Positions 51,801 to 61,500 of a stretch of 64,000 nucleotides of DNA are shown one piece after another. Numbering within the stretch: position 1 is the stretch's first letter; each line of letters begins with the position of its first letter. Position numbers and translations under genes: made by a program. The notes under the pieces are model-generated. The model saw only the letters and a program-made list of their open reading frames with translations, was not told the origin of the DNA and ran no database searches. The DNA is from Aphrocallistes beatrix (lineage: Eukaryota > Porifera > Hexactinellida > Sceptrulophora > Aphrocallistidae), in assembly GCA_963281255.1 (NCBI GenBank), contig OY725502.1, positions 930,001 through 994,000 of the forward strand. The letters are read 5' to 3'.

Positions 51801-53286
51801 TCAACAAACCCGTCATTGACCCTAAAGTGATTGAGAAGAATCTAGAAATACAGAAAAGGAAGCAAGAGCTGTTGGATCAGTATTTAAAACAGCAGAAAGT
51901 TTTGTTTGGGAAGTTCACCAAATCCTCTTCATTGCCAGAAAAGGAACGAATCAAATCGCAAATAAAAGAAGTGAACGAACAGATGAACAAGCTGAGGACT
52001 TCAACAGAGCAGGTGCAGGCGCTCAAAACAGCAACAGCTAGAATGGTGAACAATTCTGCTCAGGAGAAAAAGCGCCAGGAGACAAGGCCTACCTTCGAGG
52101 CCCCCCGCACTGTCAGACCCCTAACACAGCCCCCTAAAGACCTGAGGGGAATCATCGACCGCAAACCTCGCTCCCTTCTCATCCTCTCGATAAAGGTAAC
52201 GGAGAAGGATGAACTAATGGCATACCTGGAAATGTTCGGTATGATCGAGCAGGTCAATTTCAACCCTGACGACAGCCAGCTCCTGGTCACTTATCGTACG
52301 CGACAGGAGGCAGAGAAGCTGGTGCACTCCACCTATCCATTCAAGGGGCGCAATCTCATCATGAAGTGGTCCGCTCCCAAGAAGCCACTCCGCTCTCAAC
52401 TGAAGTATATCAACACGCGGGCTCGACCCAAACCCGGCCACAACATCAAGCTGACCAGGCCGAGTTTGCTGGAGATGTCCAGCGAGAGGAAATCCAGCGC
52501 AAAGGGAGACATGCTCACGCCTGATTTTAATGTAAGTTATGATCCCATTTGATATTGTAAAGACTGACCATTACTAGGAGCATGTGTGAACAGAACTCTT
52601 TTAGTTAGAACTTGACTCAGAAACAGAAACTGTATATTCCTGTTTGTATGATGGTCTCAAAATCCAGGTTTATTAAGATCCAATTATTAGAAACTGCTCC
52701 ACGACGTTAGTTTAGTTATTTGAATATTACTTCCGTCATATCGGGAATTTGTGATTTATTCAGTGTAACTTTGACTACCCACACACAAATTATAGATAGA
52801 AACTAGCAGCTAATATCGTTGCATTGTTATTCAATTAATCTTATATTTACCACGTAATTGAGTTTGAATTGTTTTTTGGAATTTGATCACTCTGTTCCTT
52901 GCAAATTTTAAATTATATCCGTTGCAATCGTAACGCATGTAATTATAATCAGAAATAATTGCAAGCAAACTTGAAATGAATTTATTCTACAAAAGCATTC
53001 TAGAAATCATGTGTCTTATGCTGAATTATTCAACTGATTTGTTAAAACAGAGAATTTATTTGTTGATACATTCTAGATTGGATTCGACACTGACATTATC
53101 GACGGATCTACTAATATCATCGAATCTTCAGAAGAAATCCCTCTTGCTGAAGATGCATTCGGATCGATCAGCAGTCCAGGAGAAATTAGTTTCTTTAAAT
53201 TTCTCGAACCCCAAATCTCCATAATTGATGAATCAGAAAACGACGAAGAAGAAGAAGTTTATTGGAGGAGACGAGATAAAGTTTAA
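42816..53286 (+). CDS. RBM26: RBM26/RBM27 RNA-binding protein
   Basis: Nine exons: 42816-43063, 46099-46326, 46434-46515, 48397-48514, 48576-48711, 48793-49008, 50427-50619, 51431-52531 and 53077-53286, in phase, 843 residues. Domains in order: N-terminal PWI-like helical domain (LKEWLIPRLTPICHTDPQ, KKDKPVRMLKDICVEELQVF, residues 1-80); basic linker; a CCCH zinc finger (CKDYDEKGYCLLGDSCPYDH, about 207-230); a Pro-rich stretch with DGYNPENPAYDS; RRM1 across the exon 7-8 junction (ALILRKVPLELNTVAKL, FGTVVNVQVRYDNDPEGALV); a coiled coil at about 540-600; RRM2 at about 655-725; and an acidic end (ENDEEEEVYWRRRDKV). The vertebrate paralogues work with the PAXT/MTR4 nuclear RNA decay connection. 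One ancestral gene appears to serve for both. Introns 1 and 3 are long (3.0 and 1.9 kb). Confidence 0.95.
43064..46098. other. RBM26/27 intron 1, no nested gene seen
   Basis: 3.0 kb of AT-rich sequence with only short random-looking frames on either strand. Unlike the long introns of CNOT10, METTL3 and GTF3C1 it holds no gene that I can recognise. The 1.9-kb intron 46516-48396 is likewise empty apart from the MITE at 48217-48372. Confidence 0.6.
48217..48372. mobile_element. Tigger/pogo-like MITE, copy 2
   Basis: TA-flanked, 156 bp, begins CAGTTAACTCCGCTTAACCG and ends, on the reverse strand, CAGGTGACTCCGCTTAATCG. Clearly related along its length to 16718-16859. In RBM26/27 intron 3. Confidence 0.82.
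49886..50037. mobile_element. hAT-type MITE in RBM26/27 intron 6
   Basis: Ends CAATGGTTCCCAATCTGGGC and, reversed, CAGCGGTTTTCAACCTTTTA, the classic hAT-Ac style CAGNGGTT termini with GGGGTCCAC inside. Flanking octamers TCTTAGAC and TCTTAAAT partly match, so the insertion is old. Confidence 0.75.
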
Positions 53287-55515
53287 GACAGTGGAATTGA
53301 TTTCATTTCACTAACGATTTCAAAGGAGTACACACACACGCTTCTTATTATATTAACGAGTGGTTACGCTGTACAAATTTAAGCTCAACAACTCTTAAGA
53401 TATACCGTACTTTAATTATTTTACCATCAAAGTTGCGTGTCCAGTTATAACTCTTCTCTCTCAATTGGTGCTATCTCTAGGCTGGTAGTCATTTCGTATG
53501 TATGTAGCTTACTCTATATAACTTTTAGATTACTTCTGTAATATTTGTACCTTTGAGATTATCGCATATTCACTTTCTGAAAGAAGAGTAAAATACAAAA
53601 TGAACCGATTAAATGAATATAATACGATACTCTACTTTGTTTCTTTATTTTTTCCGACTTTAAGGGATTTGCTGGCGAACTAGTGGGAACATTCGGGATG
53701 GGAGCCACTGTAAGGGGGGCTGTAATAAGTTTTAACCCATAAATGTATGTTTGAATCTTGATAATAAGGTTGAAGCTGATCAAACCTGATATCAGTATTC
53801 ATGAATATAGCTGTCTTAACGAATACGAATACTGATAATATTCAGTTTTTTCAAAATAATACCGAATATATCAGTATTCGGTTTCAACCTTGTTTTTATA
53901 TACGGCATGCTATGCGGTTGTGACAAAATGTAAAATTTATAAAATAAAATAAGCACAAATCTATTGATTTTTCTAAAAAACATTATGTTTTTTTAAATCA
54001 ATAGTATTTATATCGATTTTGCAAAATCTACTAACAGCAGTATGAACAAGTGTCAAATCTAGCATTTATTTTTATTAGCACGTGTTAGTCTACTTCCCTA
54101 AATGGTAAACAGTTAAAGCAAATCAACAGTTTATCAGGCTGTATTGTTTGAACAGGGAAAGCTGAATAAAACCGAATGGAATAAGGCCGAATAATATTCA
54201 TGACTGGAATAAAGTCGAATTGTCAATCCGGAATAAGGCCGAATTAAATTCATGACTGGAATAAGGCCGAATTTTCAAAACTGGAATAAGGTCGAATTTT
54301 CATTTTGGATCTAGAGGAAGAATGGTTTTTAATTTTTGAACTAAAGAATGGAGGTTCGATTGGGAGCATCACTTGTTTTGTTGGGAAACAGGGAGATTTT
54401 AAGGGTTTTTGACATGGAATATTTTGAAAATTCGCCTGGTGAGGTGTTTTTAAGCAAAATGTATATTTAACTTGTTTGTCACTTATTTATTTCAGTATTA
54501 CGCACATCTCACTCGACTCATCCAGTTGTGAAAATTCGGCCTTATTCCAGTCTTGAATATAATTCGGCCTTATTCTAGTCATGAATTTAATTCGGCCTTA
54601 TTCCAGTCATGAATATAATTCGGCCTTATTCCAGTCATGAATATAATTCGGCCTTATTCTAGTCATGAATATAATTCGGCCTTATTCCAGTCATGAATAT
54701 AATTCGGCCTTATTCTAGTCATGAATATAATTCGGCCTTATTCCAGTCTTGAATATAATTCGGCCTTATTCCAGTCATGAATATAATTCGGCATTATTCT
54801 AGTCATGAATATAATTCGGCCTTATTCCAGTCTTGAATATAATTCGGCCTTATTCCAGTCATGAATATAATTCGGCATTATTCTAGTCATGAATTTAATT
54901 CGGCCTTATTCCAGTCATGAATATAATTCGGCCTTATTCCAGTCATGAATATAATTCGGCCTTATTCTAGTCATGAATATAATTCGGCCTTATTCCAGTC
55001 ATGAATTTAATTCGGCCTTATTCCAGTCATGAATATAATTCGGCCTTATTCTAGTCATGAATATAATTCGGCCTTATTCCAGTCATGAATATAATTCGGC
55101 CTTATTCCAGTCATGAATTTAATTCGGCCTTATTCCAGTCATGAATATAATTCGGCCTTATTCTAGTCATGAATATAATTCGGCCTTATTCAGTCAACTC
55201 TTTGAACATAATCTTAGATGTTTTAACGTTTTGTGATCAAAGAACCGATTCGAAAATTTCGAAAGATTACATTTTTGAACAATGGCAGATTAGAATCATT
55301 TCAAAGAAACGCGAACAGAACATAAAAAAACTGTCAAAAAAAGCCCACGATTCTAATTCGGTTAATCATAACACTCTATTCTGGACAAAAGTTGTCCGAT
55401 TAACCAGCGTCGACTATATGCTCATAAGTGTTCTATCAATGTCATGATATTAACGCTACTGGAATTGTTCATTACTGTTGTATGTAGTCTGTTACGCTGT
55501 ATGATCCTTGCGTAG
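53287..55515. other. intergenic, RBM26/27 to GTF3C1, with satellite
   Basis: Contains a small inverted-end element around 53766-53892 (AAGGTTGAAGC left, AAGGTTGAAACC reversed), the 28-bp satellite at 54150-55195, and AT-rich DNA. No gene recognised. The GTF3C1 promoter must lie in the last few hundred bases. Confidence 0.6.
54150..55195. repeat. 28-bp satellite with a short inverted arm
   Basis: Right part (about 54530-55195): some 23 head-to-tail units of 28 bp containing ATTCGGCCTTATTCCAGTCA and TGAATATA, with only C/T and A/T variants between units. Left part (about 54155-54300): four or five units of the same period in reverse orientation (GGAATAAGGCCGAATT). About 230 bp of unrelated sequence separates them, so the whole can be read as an element with inverted, tandemly expanded ends. 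Confidence 0.85.
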
Positions 55516-58500
55516 ATGATTCGTGACGTCATCGGCATCTGCGTTGAAGAGGTCGCTCTCTCTGGATTGGAAGGTAGGTAGCTCAGAATATTCACAGCTG
55601 TGAACGGCGAGTATTATATTTCCATGGATCTTCAGTATTATTTAGTAAGAATGCGTGGAAGTGATTTAGAAGGTTGGAGATGGAACAAATTACTTCTTAG
55701 TATAATCTTGAATTGCTCGATTATTTCTAAGCAGCATTTCTGAAAAAACTGGTACTATTTTGTGTATTTATTTTAATTGAGTCATAATTACTAGGAGCGC
55801 CTCTAAAACTGATATGGATACGTTTGCAACAACGCATGCCAGACTTTGACCTGACAGATCCTGTCAAGGAATGCATCTGGCAGCAGTTAGCACTGAGGTC
55901 AGCGGAGGAAAGAGGGAGGAACATAGCCTTTTATACTAACCCATTTCCCATCAAAATCAATGTTCTGTTTGATGTGAGTTGTGAGTGAAACCATGGATGA
56001 CAGGATATAAACATTAAATACAATCCAAATGCCATTTCTTTCAGGTTTTAAATGGTTTAAAAGTGTCCAATATTGCTTAGACAAGGTGTCAAGAGACTAT
56101 TATAGTGTGGCAATAGAGAAGGTGCCGAATACAAGGCTATACCAGTCGAGTTCACATTAATCACAATCAAACTGACTTAGCTAAAGTATTTAATTGCACT
56201 ATAGGATGCGTACTGGAGTGATCCAATCAATTCTACAAAACATCGACTCTACATACCACTTCCCAATGCATGGAAAGTCGTCAAGAATGAGAGAACCAAC
56301 CTCCTAGGCTGTTGTCAGTATTATAAAGAGAGAAAGGATATAACTCAACTGATTCGGGAGTCGAATCTTTCTTATTCAGATGTAGTGGACAAGTGAGTTC
56401 GAGTGCCCCTCTTACACGAGTTACAAAAATAACTGAATATTTATTGCATTTATGGATTATAAACAGATTTAAATATAATTCGGTCCATTAAATTTTTTGT
56501 ACTCATATATCTCTAAATTCTGTGCTAGAAGGTTTTTCTGTGAATTTAAGGTTCGGAGACTGCCTCACAGTAGTCGGGTCGCAAGATCTGCGAGAGTACC
56601 ACCTGAACAGCCCTATGAAGGACCCCGGCTGGATGAAATGGACCACTAAGGACTACTCACTCCTCGAGATGGTGGGGAAGTCTAGAGAGCATGGCATAAT
56701 GCGACACATTCTCAACACCTCCTATGCTGCTGAGCAGAGTGGAACGAAAGCTTTCCACGTAATCAAAGACTTGAGGAAGCTGGGATTTCTAATATTAGAG
56801 GTACACTTGATTGATTAGCAAAACGTAAATTACTTTCGCGCATTGGCATAGCTAGCCTCGGTTGCCTCCCGGTGCATATGTGGCACAGGTGGTGGCCACT
56901 GATCAGTGACTGCACCAGAGCTGTCACAAGAGCAGATTGGACTTTGCAATCTCTTTAGAGTCTAATTGTGATACTTGTGTTATAACTCTTTAATCATGTT
57001 AAACAGTAAAAGAAAAAGAATGAGCTATTTAATGTGATCTCTAAATTGAAAACAAGCATCTATTTTCTGAATATACCAGTGCTTCTCCATTATCACATCT
57101 GTCCACATTCTGAGATGATAACAGGGAGTTTTGGGGAGTGGTTAGGCCCAACTGGTACATTCTCTACCTTCCTTACCACCAGCATCCCATCCACCACCTT
57201 ACCGAACACTACGTGCTCATCGTCCAGGTAGTCACAAGTTGCGCAGGTGATGAAGAACTGGCAGCCGTTCGTGTCTTTCCCGCTGTTAGCCATGGACAGG
57301 ATGCCAGCACTCTCGTGCTTTAGCTTCAAATTCTCATCAGCGAAATAGGAAGACCCGTAAATGCAGGTGCTACCTAAGTGTCAAATACTATCTATCTCTG
57401 GAGAATTTTAAAATTGAGAATTATTCCAGTTCCTTACCTGTGCCATCTCCCTTGATGAAGTCTCCCCCTTGAATCATGAAGTTCTTAATCACTCTGTGGA
57501 ATGGTGCCCCCTTGTACCCGACTGGGACTCCGTTTTTCTTGTACTCCCCAGTGCACAGCTGGCGGAAGTTCTCAGCCGTGCGTGGGACTACGTCTGCGAA
57601 TAACTCGATCTTCACACGGCCCACATTCTGTCCCGCTATCGAGATGTCGAAGAAGACGATCGGATTCTCATCTGCCCTGGCCATATTCTTTTTAAGAAAA
57701 CCAATCCAACACCTTATAACTTTCCAGAATGTACAATGCTAATTTTAAAATAGAAACTCATTTATAAACATTACTATTTGCTTGTATGTAACTGCCTCTA
57801 GGAAGTGAACTACAGGAATGAGGGGCATATAATCAACGCGACTCTGATCAGACTGATTAAGTACAAGCACTGCGTGTCTGCAGCTGTTTCCTCCCAGAGC
57901 AAGGACATGGCGGGAATCTTGTATTTCCTGGACAGACTCACCGGGAAGTTTGCAACCAAGAAGGTTCTCAGGGCGAAATATGTGAGTTCACATTTCGAGA
58001 ATTTGTTTATAAGAACTAGCTCCCTTACCTTAGAACACGCATAGTGTATCTATAGTATATCTATTTGACACATTATCCCACATGACTCTGAATTTCCCAT
58101 CCATTACGCAGCATTATATAATTTCAGAACGAAACCTTTTTTACTTTCAGCTATGGATGAAGTACCGATAACAATCGATTTGTCATGCTAGAATTTGCTG
58201 AATAAAATTATATATATACATATACACGTGCATAATATATGCGTTCACGTTAAATAATGACTTTATATTGTGAGAGGAAGACGAATAACTATTTTAATGC
58301 GAATGAACAGCCTCTCCAAATAATTTATCGAGTTATACTAAACAACATAATTTGATTTATTCATCGAATAACTACCACAATAATTCCCAGCAATATAGTA
58401 CATGATTAATTACTACAGGGGTCCGAATAAACGCCCCCCCCCCCCGCTTATTAATTTATGGATTTTCTTCCAACCCCTAGAGTAGTACTGAGGTAGGGTT

Positions 58501-61500
58501 TCACTCTTGAAGCCAGAAGTATCACTGTTAATTATCAGGCAATTACGTTAACCATACTACAATAAGGTTTTAATAATTTATTTAGGGATTATGTCCTCAT
58601 TCTATGATCATCTCTCTCAATTCAGATCATCGAATGCATTGCATCGTTGTATTCTCTCCTCATCATATTTTTTATTATAAATAGTTAGACCAGCATCGAA
58701 TACAAAGAGACAAAACTGCTGTTTAGGAACTCCGTTACAAACTTAAATCTAAATCTTCTATTTACAAGACAACTTTGCAGGTGATTTATTGCAATGTCTT
58801 CTTTTCTCAACTTGACTAACAAAACCAGATTGATTAGCCGAGGAATGCCTACAAGGATGAAGTTGGCTGCAGCCAAATATGCTCTTCGCTTGTTCTGTGC
58901 GAGATTGTTTTGTTCTTGCTGCTAGTATAGAGCTTTCAAGATATTTTAATGCATACGGAATCCACCTTAGAATTACACTGAATAGCCCCAGTGTTCTGAT
59001 ACTCAACCATAATATTTGTATTCAAAATAGCTAGGCAATGTCTCTGCAATTCAGCCCCAGGATAATCCAAATGCATTCAGTCAAGCAATACTACGACCAG
59101 CTGCAATACCGGTACCAACATGATGAGAAATTCTGGCGACAGTGCCAGACTTTCTTCATTGTCTCCCGTTACGTTACTTTCGGTGGGGTTATTGCAATTT
59201 CTTTATTCTTATATTTTACTTCCTGTGCGTATGCCCCGTCCGTCATCCGTCCTCTTCTCTTACCCTGCTGGTTCGTAAGTTACAAGCAGAATGAAGCTAT
59301 TCGTGACAACTCGGAGCAATCGTTAGTACAAGAATCGAACATACAAGAGAGATCAATCGACCTAACGCATCTAAGAAATAAGGTCTGGGATGGTTCCCTT
59401 GCCTACACCATTCCTTTCCCTATCCCAGATCCAAATGGCGCACTCGTCTCACAGCAGCTTATGGAGCAGGAATGGGTGCTAGAGGTCGCCACCACTGTCC
59501 AATCCTTCCCCTCTAAACTTGCCACCGTCGTCGTCCTCACAGGAGAGGTGCTAGAAATGTTTCTGAATTGGTTCATTTTCGTACACAAGAGTGCCACGGA
59601 TCGCAGGTCCGTCTTGGTAGATAACCTTCTAGTGGTCTCACTGGACCCTGAGTGTAGCAGACTGCTGGAGAGGTACTCTATCGGCCATGTAGAGCTAGAG
59701 CCAGACCTCATCAGCTTCATGAACCAGAGTTCTGAGTTCGCAAAGACATCCGATGTGAACAAAGTGCATACTTGCAAATTCCTAGTCGCGTGGCTACTGA
59801 ACTACATCGGTTACTCCGCACTGTTAGTCGACTTGGATGCGATCATCCTGCAGGACATAGACCACATCACACAGTCATATCCGGAGTATGACGTCATCGC
59901 AGGGCGAGATAGACGACCTCAGCTTTTGGCTGAGAAATGGGGAGAAACGATGTCGAGTGGTTTCTTGTTCATCAAAGCGAGCAGACAGATTGAGATGCTG
60001 TGGAGGACAATACACCTCGCGAATTATAACACACTCAACCAACACAACAACTTGAACTATGCTCTTTACACGATGGGTGTTTCATGGAACGAAGATATTC
60101 ACAGCAAGAGCTCATTAGCGAGAGGTGTCACGTTACAAGAGAAAATATCGATTCTTCTTCTCCCTGAGACTGTTGTCTGTCGCCGGTGTGATAAGGACAG
60201 CTTGGAGATGAAAACTTTAGAAGTTTATCATGTTTACGAGCCAACTGGATTAAAAGACAAGGTTCGATCCATGCAAGAGATCGGGCATTGGAAGCTGCGC
60301 ATAGATTGGAGAGATTGTCTGGAAGATCTCTCGCATACTAAACTCATGCACGCATTGCCTAATCTGAGTGTAGATCAGCAGAGAGGACCTTGTAACTCGT
60401 ATGAGTAATCACGATCAAGTGCAGGTTGAACCGAGGGAGATGGTAGCCATTCAACTATTTCTATGCCAAATTAAAAACTGTAATATTTGAGTTAACAAAT
60501 CCATTTAAATAAATACTATTATATTACATTGGATAAAACTTGCCTCAATTATTGATTATCGTAATCATCATCTAGGAGAAGAGCATTAAAGGAGCGCACT
60601 CCTTTTAATAAAGTTTGTTTCCACAAATTTCCTTAATATTCACAATTTTTTATCAACGTTCCTTACTGAAGTTAAATTTAGGGTAAATTTAAATTAGAAA
60701 GTGGCCTAAAAAAAAAGGAATATCTCACGTATTAGTATTCAAAGCTTCATTTTTCTAATCTTGTTAGAATTTCACAATAAATTTAATTGTCTCACCCATT
60801 ATTTTGGAAACACATTTTCGAAAAGTATTTAAAAGGAGCAGAAAGAGGAGCGCGCTCACTCTTTAATATTAGGAGCGGAGGCTGGAGCATGCTCCAATTA
60901 TAGGTAAGGAGCATGCTCCTAATTTTGAGGAGCGCTTAATGCTATGCCTGGGAGTGAGAATGAAATTTTCATATCCCTAAAGGCAAGTACTTAAGCAAGT
61001 GTATACCAGATATGAACTGTTTTAATAATTAATCGTTAATATTAATCGACAAACATAATTACGTAGGTAGGTAATATATACGTGCATAATACAACTTTTA
61101 CTAGTAATTACCCCGCTGAGATGTTCAGATGATTTGTGGATTGTTTGATCATTTCTTTAAGTATTGATGGAAAGTCGTGTGTTAGTTCCTCAATTTGAAC
61201 GCAATATTAGTTAATGATTGTTGATAAAAGGAATTGAATACAAAATTGAAATATTTCTAATTAAATTGTTTCTGCATTAAGTATATACAATGCAGAACCT
61301 GACTCACGTAGAAATGGATGGCTTGATAAAGGAACAAACTGCTTAGATTGGTTTTACTGTACAACTCCATGTAGGGGACAGAGCTGGTGGAAAGTGTGGC
61401 AACCAAAGGGATGATTTCCAGCATCCGGGTAGAGGACAGAATGTGTTACAAGCTCGCTAAGCCAATTTCACAGATTTCCAAGGAATTACTGAATGACGAT

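Noticed and set aside
54530-55195. CRISPR-like appearance of the 28-bp and 12-bp arrays
   Set aside because: Units are head to tail without unique spacers, and the genome is clearly animal.
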